Shown piece by piece: positions 43,792-52,402 of a DNA stretch of 64,000 bases (positions are counted from its first letter, which is position 1; each line of letters starts with the position of its first letter). The notes below the pieces were generated by a model. That model saw only the letters and a list, made by a program, of their open reading frames with translations, was not told the origin of the DNA and searched no databases. The position numbers and the translations under genes are program-made. The stretch is from Silicimonas sp963779765 (lineage in GTDB: Bacteria > Pseudomonadota > Alphaproteobacteria > Rhodobacterales > Rhodobacteraceae): NCBI GenBank assembly GCA_963779765.1, contig CAVZZP010000001.1:930001-994000 (forward strand). Direction: 5' to 3'.

Positions 43792-44529
43792 ATGTTTCTT
43801 GCACGTATGGCGGCCATCGCCACGGCGGCCCTGTGTGTGGCCGGTCCGGCGGCCGCAGCTTCGCTGACCATCACCTCGATTTCGGGCATCTGGTCGTCGT
43901 CGACCCCGACGGTGTCCGGCATCGGCTCGGAGGACATCAGCTGGGGCGTTCCCGCCGAGACCCGGAGAAGCGGCTATAGCTTCGACCATGCGGCAACGCC
44001 GGTCACGGTCGAAAGCGACAGCGACTTCGTCATCGGCACCTTCACCCACAACAACTTCCCGATCCGGGGCAGCTTCCTGCAAAGCGCGAACCTGCGTGTG
44101 ACGCTGGAGATCGCCGGCCTGGCCAACCCCATCGTCTCGGTCTTCTCGTTCCTCCATGACGAGACGCCGAACAGCCCCGCGCGCTGCCGCAACGGCGAGG
44201 CGAACGCCCAGGGCGTGAACGCCAACGGCTGCGCCGACCTGGTCACTGCGACCCTGAACCAGGGAAGGTCCGAGGTCTTTTCGATCGACGGGGTGAACTA
44301 TGTCCTCGACATCATGGGCTTCCAGTACCTTGGCCAGAAGCTGACGGATTTCTGGACGACCGAGAACCAGTCGAACGCGGCGCAGTTGCTGGCGGTGTTC
44401 TCGACCGACGTCGAGCAGCCCGGTCCGGGACCGGACCCGGAAACCCCTTCCGAGGTTCCTCTGCCCGCCAGCGCGATTCTGCTGCTGGCCGGACTTGGCG
44501 CTCTGCCGCTTCTGCGGCGCAAAGGCTGA
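43792..44529 (+). CDS. THxN-type exported protein with VPLPA-CTERM sorting signal (copy 1)
   Basis: The 245-residue product has a signal peptide (cleavage near AAA-SL), a body with GTFTHNNFPIRGSFLQSA (the THxN motif, here THNN, near residue 83), two cysteines near residues 130–145 (ARCRNGEANAQGVNANGC), and a C-terminal sorting signal: EVPLPASAILLLAGLGALPL followed by LRRKG. Such proteins are processed by an exosortase and may become cell-surface or matrix components. GAGGAAGAGA lies before the ATG. A paralogue follows 204 bases downstream. No exosortase is in the window. Confidence 0.85.
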   Translation: MFLARMAAIATAALCVAGPAAAASLTITSISGIWSSSTPTVSGIGSEDISWGVPAETRRSGYSFDHAATPVTVESDSDFVIGTFTHNNFPIRGSFLQSANLRVTLEIAGLANPIVSVFSFLHDETPNSPARCRNGEANAQGVNANGCADLVTATLNQGRSEVFSIDGVNYVLDIMGFQYLGQKLTDFWTTENQSNAAQLLAVFSTDVEQPGPGPDPETPSEVPLPASAILLLAGLGALPLLRRKG

Positions 44530-44535
44530 CATCAC

Positions 44536-44560
44536 AGGACGCGGCCCTTCGCCGCGTCCT
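44536..44560 (+). terminator. hairpin after the first VPLPA-CTERM gene
   Basis: AGGACGCGGC (44536–44545) and GCCGCGTCCT (44551–44560) form a perfect 10-bp stem with a 5-nt loop seven bases after the stop. No T-run follows. Confidence 0.5.
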
Positions 44561-44732
44561 GACACAGCCCTACCCGCCGTCCAGGGCGTCACTTTCCGGT
44601 GACACTGCCTGCCTTTGGTCATTAACCAACGGTTAGGTCAGTTGTTGCATGGATCGATTGTGGCCATACTGTGTTACAAGTGTGTGGAAAATCTGGCGAC
44701 GCGCTGAGTCGCGCCGCGGGAGTAGGTGGTAG

Positions 44733-45449
44733 ATGAAACTTCAAAGGTTCTTCGCGGTCTGTTGTGCCGCGCTTTGTCTGGGAGGCACCGCGACTGCGGC
44801 CACCCTGGACATCACGTCAGTCCAAGGTACCTGGCAGAACGCTGGCGCGGCCGTCAGCGGTCAAGGTACGTCGCGGATCAGCTGGGGTCAAAGCACGGGC
44901 CAAGGCAAAAGCGGATATACCTTCGCGCCGACGCCGGGAACGATCCAGGCCGAGGAAGAGACGCCGTTTACCCTGGGTCTGTTCCAGCACCTCAACCATC
45001 CGATCAGGGGCAGCTTTCTTCAGGCAACCGACCTGGCTGTCAGCTTCATGGTCGACGGGCTGGATCAAACGTTCACCTCGATCTTTTCGTTCGCGCACTG
45101 GGAGACGGCGAACAGCCCCCGCACCTGCGCCAACGGCGAGAGGAACCGCCAGGGCGTCAACGCCGCCGGTTGCGCCGACCGCGTCACGGCGACGCTGAAC
45201 GTGGGCCGGTCGGACAGCTTCGTCATCGACGGGGTGAGCTATGTCCTCGATATCCTCGGTTTCTATCAAGACGGGGACGTGCTGACCCAGTTCTGGACGC
45301 GTGAGAACGCCGTCAACTCGGCCAATCTGGTCGGCGTGTTCCGGACGCTTCCCGGCGAAGACACCCCGCCCGAGGTGCCTTTGCCCGGCACGGCCCTTCT
45401 TCTTCTCGGTGGTCTGGCAGGCCTTGCTGCGGTGCGCAGGCGGCGCTGA
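44733..45449 (+). CDS. THxN-like exported protein with VPLPA-CTERM sorting signal (copy 2)
   Basis: This 238-residue protein is a paralogue of the gene at 43792: same signal peptide type, the shared NHPIRGSFLQATDL region, the cysteine pair (RTCANGERNRQGVNAAGC), the SFVIDGVSYVLDILGF block and a C-terminal signal EVPLPGTALLLLGGLAGLA followed by AVRRRR. Its motif reads QHLN where copy 1 has THNN, so the THxN signature has drifted. It has its own upstream gap (about 170 bases after the first hairpin) and its own terminator, so it is probably transcribed alone. Confidence 0.83.
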   Translation: MKLQRFFAVCCAALCLGGTATAATLDITSVQGTWQNAGAAVSGQGTSRISWGQSTGQGKSGYTFAPTPGTIQAEEETPFTLGLFQHLNHPIRGSFLQATDLAVSFMVDGLDQTFTSIFSFAHWETANSPRTCANGERNRQGVNAAGCADRVTATLNVGRSDSFVIDGVSYVLDILGFYQDGDVLTQFWTRENAVNSANLVGVFRTLPGEDTPPEVPLPGTALLLLGGLAGLAAVRRRR

Positions 45450-45470
45450 CGCAGGCCTGGCGAGACTTCA

Positions 45471-45491
45471 GGGCCCCTCGCGGGGCCCTTT
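45471..45491 (+). terminator. intrinsic terminator after the second VPLPA-CTERM gene
   Basis: GGGCCCC (45471–45477) pairs with GGGGCCC (45482–45488) around a TCGC loop and is followed by three Ts. Confidence 0.55.
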
Positions 45492-45564
45492 CGTCTGTCC
45501 TGCGCCCTTGCGCCCTGTCGCCTCGTGGGGCAGAAACGCTGCGGCTTCAGGAAAGGACCGACGG

Positions 45565-46173
45565 ATGGACAAATTCGACAAGCTCACGGGGATCGCGGCG
45601 CCGATGCCGCTTGTGAACATCGACACCGACATGATCATCCCGAAGCAGTTCCTGAAGACGATCAAGCGGACCGGGCTGGGCGTGAACCTGTTCGACGAGA
45701 TGCGCTTCGACCGCGAGGGCAACGAGAACCCGGATTTCGTGCTGAACAAACCGGCTTATCGGAACGCGCAGATCCTGGTCGCGGGCGATAACTTCGGCTG
45801 CGGCTCGTCGCGCGAGCACGCGCCCTGGGCGCTGATGGACTTCGGCATCCGCTGCGTGATTTCGACCAGCTTCGCCGACATCTTCTACAACAACTGCTTC
45901 AAGAACGGCATTCTGCCGATCGCGCTGCCTCAGGAAGACGTCGACAAGCTGATGGACGACGCCGAGCGCGGCGCCAACGCCGTCGTCACGATCGACCTCG
46001 AAAGCCAGACGATCACGGGCCCTGACGGAGGTTCGATTTCATTCGAGGTGGACGAGTTCAAGAAGCACTGCCTTTTGAACGGTCTCGACGACATCGGCCT
46101 GACGATCGAAAACGCCGCTTCATCCATCGACGCCTACGAAGCGAAGGCGGGTACGGAACGTCCCTGGGTCTGA
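45565..46173 (+). CDS. leuD: 3-isopropylmalate dehydratase small subunit
   Basis: The 202-residue subunit completes isopropylmalate isomerase. The family signature NFGCGSSREHAPWAL is at about residues 75–89, and the N-terminal MPLVNIDTDMIIPKQFLKT is typical. AAAGGA lies seven bases before the ATG at 45565. leuC lies 1.9 kb upstream, separated by two exported-protein genes, so the subunits of one enzyme seem to come from different transcripts. A strong terminator follows. Confidence 0.96.
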   Translation: MDKFDKLTGIAAPMPLVNIDTDMIIPKQFLKTIKRTGLGVNLFDEMRFDREGNENPDFVLNKPAYRNAQILVAGDNFGCGSSREHAPWALMDFGIRCVISTSFADIFYNNCFKNGILPIALPQEDVDKLMDDAERGANAVVTIDLESQTITGPDGGSISFEVDEFKKHCLLNGLDDIGLTIENAASSIDAYEAKAGTERPWV

Positions 46174-46197
46174 ATTGCTAGACAACCACAAGATGTG

Positions 46198-46225
46198 GGG
46201 CCACTCTTAGGAGTGGCCCTTTTTT
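46198..46225 (+). terminator. intrinsic terminator after leuD
   Basis: GGGCCACTC (46198–46206) pairs perfectly with GAGTGGCCC (46211–46219) around a TTAG loop, followed by six Ts. It ends the leuD transcript. Confidence 0.9.
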
Positions 46226-46427
46226 GTTTCGGAATTGATGCAATGTCGCACCATTCAGGACACGAAATTGTCCAGAAATTCATTCAGTTTTCAGGGGTTA
46301 TTGCTGTGATGTCCGCAACAAGGCAGAAATGGGGCAACAATATGGCAGACCGTCAGACCGGGCGGTTGGAACCGGACAAGCGCGGTGGTCGGCCTGAAGG
46401 CCGGTGCCGCGCCGAGGGGCAGAGGCA

Positions 46428-47267
46428 GTGATATACCGACTGGTCGGCGCGGCGGTCCGTGCATTTCTCGTGGTACTTCTGATCGCGACGCCGTCGCTGA
46501 TCCTTCCGGGAATGTCGACGGATGTCTCGCAGATCGTCACTCTGGTGGCAATTTTCGGGGCCGGGCTAACCTTCTTCGAATACGCCTCGACCTATCCGGG
46601 TCTCGTTGAATTCCGCGACGCGCCGCCCTTCAACCGCATCCGCTTTGGCTCGCTCTTCGTTACCGTGATTCTTCTTTCGCTGATCGCGCGCGGTTCGATC
46701 GCGCCGACTGCGCTGACGTCCATGGTCGACGGCATCGGCGCCTCGGTCGGGCGGCTGATCGACTTTCCTTATTCGCCCGTACGTCTCGTGGTGCTGATGC
46801 TGCCTCCCGAGGCTTCGGTGCGGCATGTCCAGCTTGTCCGGGATTCGGCCGGGATTTCCTACGTCATCTCGCTTGTGACGCTGGCGCTCTATGTCGTCGT
46901 GCAGCGCCTGTACCGCTGGCCACTTCAGCGCGGCAGCTTCAACGTCTGGATCAACCTGCCGACCTTCGACCCCACGGCGGGCGGCGACGTGGTGGAACGG
47001 CTGGAACGCGACGCGCGCTTTAACATCGCGTTAGGGTTTCTGCTGCCATTCCTGACACCGGCGGTCATCAAGTCGGCGACGGCGCTGTTCGGCGCGGTCA
47101 CGCTTGAAAGTCCGCAGACGCTGATCTGGACGGTGGCGGCATGGGCGTTTCTTCCGGCATCCCTTTTCATGCGCGGCATCGCCATGGGTCGGATCGCCGC
47201 GCTGATCACGGAAAAGCGGCGCATGTCGTCGCAGGACGAAGGCAACGCCGGGCTCTTGCCGGTCTGA
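46428..47267 (+). CDS. multi-pass membrane protein of unknown function
   Basis: The 279-residue product has about five hydrophobic segments (near residues 8–28, 35–52, 72–90, 143–160, 205–225 and 235–255), a layout without an assigned family. The GTG at 46428 is chosen because an AGGGGCAGAGG stretch lies just upstream; an earlier GTG at 46404 gives eight more polar residues. It lies between leuD and leuB on the same strand, a place where Rhodobacteraceae often carry such a gene. It overlaps the hydrolase that follows. Confidence 0.7.
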   Translation: MIYRLVGAAVRAFLVVLLIATPSLILPGMSTDVSQIVTLVAIFGAGLTFFEYASTYPGLVEFRDAPPFNRIRFGSLFVTVILLSLIARGSIAPTALTSMVDGIGASVGRLIDFPYSPVRLVVLMLPPEASVRHVQLVRDSAGISYVISLVTLALYVVVQRLYRWPLQRGSFNVWINLPTFDPTAGGDVVERLERDARFNIALGFLLPFLTPAVIKSATALFGAVTLESPQTLIWTVAAWAFLPASLFMRGIAMGRIAALITEKRRMSSQDEGNAGLLPV

Positions 47268-48241
47268 TCGCCCTTTGCCTTTCCGCCGCGCCCGGATGGG
47301 CCGAGCGGCTGAAGATCGCCACCTTCCACACCGAGCTTTCGCGCGACGGTCCCGGCCTTCTGCTGGAGGCCATTCTGTCGGGCGACGATCCGCAGGTGGG
47401 CGCCGTGGTCGCGGTGCTGACCGAGGTCGATGCGGATGCGGTGCTGCTGCTCGACATCGACTGGGATCTGGGAGGCGTGACTCTGAACGCACTTGCGGAT
47501 CAGGTCGGAGGCTATCCGCACCGGCTGGCTTTGCGACCGAACCGGGGGATGGACAGCGGTCTCGATCTGGACGGCGACGGGAGACTGGGCGGGCCCGGCG
47601 ATGCGCAGGGCTGGGGCGAGTACGCCGGACAGGGCGGCATGGCGATCCTGTCGCGGCGGCCTGTCGCGATGGAGGAGGTCAGGGACTTCACCGGCCTCTC
47701 CTGGACCGACCTGCCGGGACATCGAGCGCCGAACGGAACGCCCGAGGCGCAGCGGCTGTCGACGACAGGGCATTGGGACGTGCCCCTGATCCTGGCCGAC
47801 GGCACGCGGCTGCACCTTCTGGCCTGGCACGCGACGCCACCCGCCTTCGAGGCGCGGAACGTGGCGCGCAACCGGGACGAGACCTTGTTCTGGTTGCGCT
47901 TCCTCGATGGCGCATTCGGGCCGCCGCCGTCCAACTTCGTCCTTCTGGGAGATGCGAATGCCGACCCAGAGCGGGGTGAGGGGGACAAGGACGCGCTGGC
48001 CGATCTTCTGGCCCGGCCCGACCTGACCGTTCCCGAAGGCACCAATGGCATCACCGCCGACTGGACGGACCGAGAGGGAGGGCCGGGCGTCCAGAGGGTC
48101 GAATACGTCCTACCATCGTCGACGCTGGATGTGAGCGGCGCGGGCATCTACTGGCCGGGCCGCGACACCGATGCAGGCGTTGCCGCGCGCACGGCCTCGC
48201 GTCATCGGCTGGTCTGGGTCGAGGTCGAGACGCAGCCCTGA
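47141..48241 (+). CDS. endonuclease/exonuclease/phosphatase-fold exported protein
   Basis: The body (from about 47270) has a signal peptide (RRALAGLIALCLSAAPGWA) and EEP-fold features: IATFHTELSRDGPGLL at the start, LLLDIDWDLGG, LAWHATPP, LLGDANADP near the metal site, and a C-terminal SRHRLVW. It may be a secreted nuclease or phosphodiesterase. The start is unclear: no start codon lies in frame near the signal peptide, and the ATG at 47141 overlaps the previous gene by 127 bases and adds a long leader. A CTG at the upstream stop, or a base error, would explain this. Confidence 0.7.
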   Translation: MGVSSGIPFHARHRHGSDRRADHGKAAHVVAGRRQRRALAGLIALCLSAAPGWAERLKIATFHTELSRDGPGLLLEAILSGDDPQVGAVVAVLTEVDADAVLLLDIDWDLGGVTLNALADQVGGYPHRLALRPNRGMDSGLDLDGDGRLGGPGDAQGWGEYAGQGGMAILSRRPVAMEEVRDFTGLSWTDLPGHRAPNGTPEAQRLSTTGHWDVPLILADGTRLHLLAWHATPPAFEARNVARNRDETLFWLRFLDGAFGPPPSNFVLLGDANADPERGEGDKDALADLLARPDLTVPEGTNGITADWTDREGGPGVQRVEYVLPSSTLDVSGAGIYWPGRDTDAGVAARTASRHRLVWVEVETQP

Positions 48242-48313
48242 CCCGCCACCGCTTGACGCTATGGAACGCCCGCGCTAGGCCCCGTCCGACCCATTCAGGA
48301 AGGCGTTTTTCCC

Positions 48314-49420
48314 ATGAGCACCCCCTCGCTTCTCATCCTGCCCGGCGACGGCATCGGCCCCGAAGTCATGGCCGAGGTCCGCAAGGTCATCGACTGGTTC
48401 GGTGCAAACCGGGGACTGAAGTTCGAGGTGAGCGAGGATCTGGTCGGCGGCGCCTCCTACGACGTTCACGGGACGCCGCTGACAGACGCGGCGATGGAGC
48501 ACGCGCAGTCGGTCGACGCCGTGCTTCTTGGCGCGGTCGGCGGACCGAAGTACGACGTCCTCGACTTCAGCGTGAAGCCGGAACGCGGTCTTCTGCGGCT
48601 GCGCAAGGAGATGGACCTCTACGCCAACCTGCGTCCCGCCCAGTGCTTCGACGCGCTGGCCGACTTTTCGTCGCTGAAGAAGGATGTGGTGGCCGGATTG
48701 GACATCATGATCATCCGCGAGCTGACAAGCGGCGTCTACTTCGGCGAGCCGCGCGGCATCTTCCAGGAAGGCAACGAGCGCGTCGGCATCAACACGCAGC
48801 GCTACACGGAAAGCGAGATCGCCCGGGTTTCGCGCTCGGCCTTCGAGCTGGCGCGGAAGCGCGACAACCGCGTCTGCTCGATGGAAAAGGCGAACGTCAT
48901 GGAGTTGGGCGTTCTCTGGCGCCAGGTGGTTCAGGAGGTTCACGACGCCGAGTATCCGGACGTCGAGCTGTCCCACATGTACGCCGACGCGGGCGCCATG
49001 CAGCTGACCCGCTGGCCCAAGCAGTTCGACGTGATCGTGACCGACAACCTCTTCGGCGACCTGCTGTCCGACCTCGCGGCCATGCTGACAGGCTCTCTGG
49101 GGATGCTGCCGTCGGCCAGCCTCGGCGCGCCGATGGCGAACGGTCGTCCCAAGGCGCTGTACGAGCCCGTCCACGGCTCGGCCCCCGACATTGCGGGCAC
49201 GGGCAAGGCTAACCCCATCGCCTGCATCCTGTCGTTCGCGATGGCGCTTCGCTATTCCTTCGACAAGGGCGACGAGGCCACGCGGCTTGAGGAAGCGGTC
49301 AACGCCGTTCTGGCGGATGGCCTGCGCACTGCGGACCTTCTGGGTCAGGACGGCGTGGCGCCCGTGTCGACCGCCGAGATGGGCGATGCGGTTGTGGCGA
49401 AGCTGTCGGACAGCCTTTGA
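48314..49420 (+). CDS. leuB: 3-isopropylmalate dehydrogenase
   Basis: The 368-residue enzyme carries out the oxidative decarboxylation step of leucine synthesis. LPGDGIGPEVMAE at the start, the arginine-rich substrate site (RGLLRLRKEMDLYANLRPA), VTDNLFGDLLSDLAAMLTGS for metal and NAD binding, and PVHGSAPDIAGTGKANP are all present. Length is normal. Confidence 0.96.
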   Translation: MSTPSLLILPGDGIGPEVMAEVRKVIDWFGANRGLKFEVSEDLVGGASYDVHGTPLTDAAMEHAQSVDAVLLGAVGGPKYDVLDFSVKPERGLLRLRKEMDLYANLRPAQCFDALADFSSLKKDVVAGLDIMIIRELTSGVYFGEPRGIFQEGNERVGINTQRYTESEIARVSRSAFELARKRDNRVCSMEKANVMELGVLWRQVVQEVHDAEYPDVELSHMYADAGAMQLTRWPKQFDVIVTDNLFGDLLSDLAAMLTGSLGMLPSASLGAPMANGRPKALYEPVHGSAPDIAGTGKANPIACILSFAMALRYSFDKGDEATRLEEAVNAVLADGLRTADLLGQDGVAPVSTAEMGDAVVAKLSDSL

Positions 49421-49525
49421 TCCGATCCCCGGCGGCGCCGTTCCGGTGCCGCCACGCGGTCGCACGCTCGCCCGATTTGGGTGGATAAATCCGGGCAGGA
49501 ACTCTTCTGCCAAGGACCTTCATCG

Positions 49526-50407
49526 ATGAGAGCCATTTTCGCCTGCGCCGTGATTGCGGCCACCGCGGGTCATGCGAACGCGAAGACGTTCGACGACATG
49601 TTCCCCGGCCACAAGGGCTATGAATACGCCGACGTGAACGAGGCGCTGCGCAGCTTCGACTACCAGCAGGGCACCGTGCTCTTGCCGGGCGGTCAGGCAA
49701 GGCTCGAGGTGCCGGAGGGCTATTATTATCTTTTCCCGCAGGACGCGAACGTCGTTCTGACCTTCCTCTGGGGTAACCCCGAGGCCGAGACTCTTGGCAT
49801 GGTGTTTCCCGCCGGCATGACACCGTGGGACCACGAGGTCTGGGGCGCGGACATCAACTTCGACGCCATCGGCTATGTGTCGGACCACGATGCCGAAGGC
49901 TATGACTACACGTCTCTCATGCGCGAGATGCAGGCCGACGCCCGCGTGGCTTCGGCGCAGCGCGTGGCGGACGGGTACGATACATTCGAGCTTCTGGGGT
50001 GGGCCGAGGCGCCGCGTTACGACAAGGCCTCGCGAAAGCTGCATTGGGCGATGGAGCTGAAGTTCGGCGGCGCCGACGCCAATTCTCTGAACTACTCGCT
50101 TCGGGCTCTGGGCCGCGAGGGCGTCATGACGGTCAACTTCATCGCCGGCATGGATCAACTGGCCGCGATAAAGACCGCCCTCCCGGATGTCGCGGGCATG
50201 GTCAGCTTTGTCGACGGCAAGACCTATGCCGACTTCGACCCATCGGTCGACCAGGTCGCGGCGGTCGGCGTCGCTGGCTTGATTGCAGGCAAGGTCCTGG
50301 CGTCGAAGGCCGGGTTTCTGGCTGTCGCGCTTCTATTCCTGAAGAAATTCGGGATTCTGCTCCTGCTTCCGCTTGTGTGGCTGAAAAACGCCTTTCGCCG
50401 AAGCTGA
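49526..50407 (+). CDS. DUF2167 membrane protein
   Basis: The 293-residue product has a signal peptide (MRAIFACAVIAATAGHANA), the DUF2167 body (GTVLLPGGQARLEVPEGYYY near residue 50; WAEAPRYDKASRKLHWAMEL near residue 165; LNYSLRALGREGVMTVNFI) and two C-terminal hydrophobic segments ending in AFRRS. The family is found in many proteobacteria as a membrane protein with a large periplasmic domain and no known function. The start was moved to 49526, where AAGGA lies ten bases upstream. Confidence 0.85.
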   Translation: MRAIFACAVIAATAGHANAKTFDDMFPGHKGYEYADVNEALRSFDYQQGTVLLPGGQARLEVPEGYYYLFPQDANVVLTFLWGNPEAETLGMVFPAGMTPWDHEVWGADINFDAIGYVSDHDAEGYDYTSLMREMQADARVASAQRVADGYDTFELLGWAEAPRYDKASRKLHWAMELKFGGADANSLNYSLRALGREGVMTVNFIAGMDQLAAIKTALPDVAGMVSFVDGKTYADFDPSVDQVAAVGVAGLIAGKVLASKAGFLAVALLFLKKFGILLLLPLVWLKNAFRRS

Positions 50408-50482
50408 CATCCGTCCTCCGGCCTTGACCCCGGCGGCGGCGTGGTGTCGTTCTGGCCGCATAGCAGAAGCGACCGGATTCCG

Positions 50483-51484
50483 ATGAGCCTCGAAAGATCC
50501 AACCTCAGAGGCGTGGCCTTCGCCCTCTTCGCCTTCGCCGTCTACTCGGGCCACGACGTCGTCATCAAGTTTCTTGGCGAGAACATCTCGCCCTTCCAGA
50601 TCCTGTTCTTCAGTGTCCTGCTGAGCTTCCCGCTGGTCACGCTGATGATGATGCGCGAGCGCACGCACGGGAACCTCAGGCCGGTCTATCCGGGCTATGT
50701 CGCGACGCGAACCATTGCGGGAACGATCACCGGAGGCTGCGCCTTCTACGCCTTCTCGGTCCTGCCCCTGGCGCAGGTCTATGCCTTCATCTTCGCCGCA
50801 CCGCTTCTCATCACCGTCCTGTCCATCCCCATCCTGGGCGAGAAGGTCGGCGTCCACCGGTGGGCCGCCGTGGCTCTGGGGCTTATCGGCGTCCTGATCG
50901 TGCTGCGCCCGGGCGCGGCTCCCCTGACGCTTGGCCATATCGCGGGCCTGACGGCAGCAGCGGGCAGCGCCGTGGTGTCGGTCGTCACGCGCAAGATCGG
51001 GCGCGAGGAGCGGAGCGCGGTGCTGATGCTCTATCCGATGATGACCAACGTGATCGTCATGGGCGCGATCCTGCCTTTCGTCTGGGTGCCGATCGAGTTG
51101 GGGCAGTTCGGGCTTCTGGCGCTGATGTCGACGCTTGGGTTCATTGGCGGCGTGTGCAGCATCGCCGCCTATCGCAACGGTGACGCGGCCATCGTCGCGC
51201 CGATGCAGTATTCCCAGATCATCTGGGGGGCGCTGTTCGGGCTTCTCATCTTCTCGGAGGTGCCCGACCGTTACACGCTCGTGGGCGCGGGCGTCATCAT
51301 CCTGGCCGGCATCTATGTCGTCGTGCGCGAAAGCCTCGGCGGGTCGAAGCACACCCCGGTGCTCGAGACCCGTACGCAGCCCCGCACGCCGTCGGGCATC
51401 ACAATCAGCGCAATGCTGAGGGATCGTGCGGCGCGCGTCCTTCCGGGCCACGAGGCCCTTGCAAAGCCGGCTGAAGCCAAGTAA
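50483..51484 (+). CDS. DMT-superfamily (EamA-type) transporter
   Basis: The 333-residue protein has ten hydrophobic helices arranged as two EamA repeats (for example GVAFALFAFAVYSGHDVVIK at the start and IIWGALFGLLIFSE near residue 250), then a cytoplasmic tail. Members export metabolites or drugs; the substrate cannot be read from sequence. Start MSLERSN at 50483 is chosen over an upstream ATG because the family begins close to the first helix. Confidence 0.88.
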   Translation: MSLERSNLRGVAFALFAFAVYSGHDVVIKFLGENISPFQILFFSVLLSFPLVTLMMMRERTHGNLRPVYPGYVATRTIAGTITGGCAFYAFSVLPLAQVYAFIFAAPLLITVLSIPILGEKVGVHRWAAVALGLIGVLIVLRPGAAPLTLGHIAGLTAAAGSAVVSVVTRKIGREERSAVLMLYPMMTNVIVMGAILPFVWVPIELGQFGLLALMSTLGFIGGVCSIAAYRNGDAAIVAPMQYSQIIWGALFGLLIFSEVPDRYTLVGAGVIILAGIYVVVRESLGGSKHTPVLETRTQPRTPSGITISAMLRDRAARVLPGHEALAKPAEAK

Positions 51485-51499
51485 TCCGCCCGGCACGGT

Positions 51500-51576
51500 C
51501 GGGCAGTGGCGCAGCCTGGTAGCGCACCTGCTTCGGGAGCAGGGGGTCGGAGGTTCGAATCCTCTCTGCCCGACCA
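51500..51576 (+). tRNA. tRNA-Pro (anticodon CGG)
   Basis: A full 77-nt cloverleaf is seen: acceptor CGGGCAG/CTGCCCG, D-arm around GCGCAGCCTGGTAGCGC, anticodon stem CCTGC/GCAGG around TTCGGGA with anticodon CGG, T-arm GGAGG-TTCGAAT-CCTC, discriminator A and encoded CCA. Confidence 0.97.
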
Positions 51577-51586
51577 AGATCGACGC

Positions 51587-51608
51587 GGGCCCCCTCGGGG
51601 GCCTTCTT
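51587..51608 (+). terminator. terminator after tRNA-Pro
   Basis: GGGCCCC and GGGGCC form a stem with a short CTCG loop, followed by TTCTT. It lies ten bases after the tRNA and just before yaaA. Confidence 0.6.
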
Positions 51609-51625
51609 CGTCTGAGGGGAGGCCG

Positions 51626-52402
51626 ATGCTCGTCACCATTTCGCCAGCCAAGAGACTCGACTGGTCCGGGAGCGAGAGGGTCACGACCGAACCCGAATTT
51701 CTGGCGGACGCCTCGCGGCTGGCGGGACACGCGCGGCAACTTTCGCTCAAGGCGCTGAAGGGCCTGATGGACCTGTCCGACGATCTTGCGCGGCTGAACC
51801 GCGAGCGGTTCCGCGACTTCGTTTCAGAACCCGACGGCGCGGCAACGCGGCCTGCGATCCATGCTTTCGCAGGAGACACGTATCGTGGTTTCGACGCCGC
51901 CTCGCTTGACCGAGAGGGTCTCCGCTGGGCGCAGGATCACCTGCGCATCCTCTCGGGTCTCTACGGCGTTCTTCGGCCGCTCGATGCCATTCAGCCCTAT
52001 CGGCTGGAGATGGGCAGCCGCCTGAAGACACGACGGGGCGGGACGCTTTACGCTTATTGGGGCGACCGCATCGCAGTGGCGCTGAACGAGGCGGCTGAGG
52101 CCGCCGGCACCGACGTCGTCGTCAACTGCGCCAGCCGCGAATATTTCTCGGCTGTGGATCGGAAGGCGTTGAAGCCGCGGGTCGTCACACCTGAATTCTA
52201 CGAGACCTCGGACGGCACCGCACGGATGGTAGGAATCTTCGCCAAGGTCGCCCGGGGCGCCATGGCGCGCTTCGTCGTCGATAACCGCGTGACGACAGTC
52301 GACGGCTTGCGCGACTTCGACCTGGGCGGGTATCGCTTCGTCGCGGCCGAAGATGAGGGCGCGCGGCTGGTGTTTCACCGCGACGAATCCTTGGCCGCCT
52401 AG
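51626..52402 (+). CDS. yaaA: YaaA-family peroxide stress protein
   Basis: The 258-residue protein has the family's start MLVTISPAKRLDW and the conserved ALKGLMDLSDDLARLN, YRGFDAASLD, LYGVLRPLD, NCASREYFSA and VGIFAKVARGAMARF. In E. coli YaaA lowers free iron and protects DNA during peroxide stress. GGGGAGG lies three bases before the ATG. It converges on the hybrid kinase gene with a 4-base overlap. Confidence 0.94.
   Translation: MLVTISPAKRLDWSGSERVTTEPEFLADASRLAGHARQLSLKALKGLMDLSDDLARLNRERFRDFVSEPDGAATRPAIHAFAGDTYRGFDAASLDREGLRWAQDHLRILSGLYGVLRPLDAIQPYRLEMGSRLKTRRGGTLYAYWGDRIAVALNEAAEAAGTDVVVNCASREYFSAVDRKALKPRVVTPEFYETSDGTARMVGIFAKVARGAMARFVVDNRVTTVDGLRDFDLGGYRFVAAEDEGARLVFHRDESLAA

Noticed and set aside
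49431..49453. GGCGGC/GCCGCC hairpin after leuB as a terminator
   Set aside because: The stem is short, very GC-rich and has no T-run; such pairs are expected by chance at this base composition.
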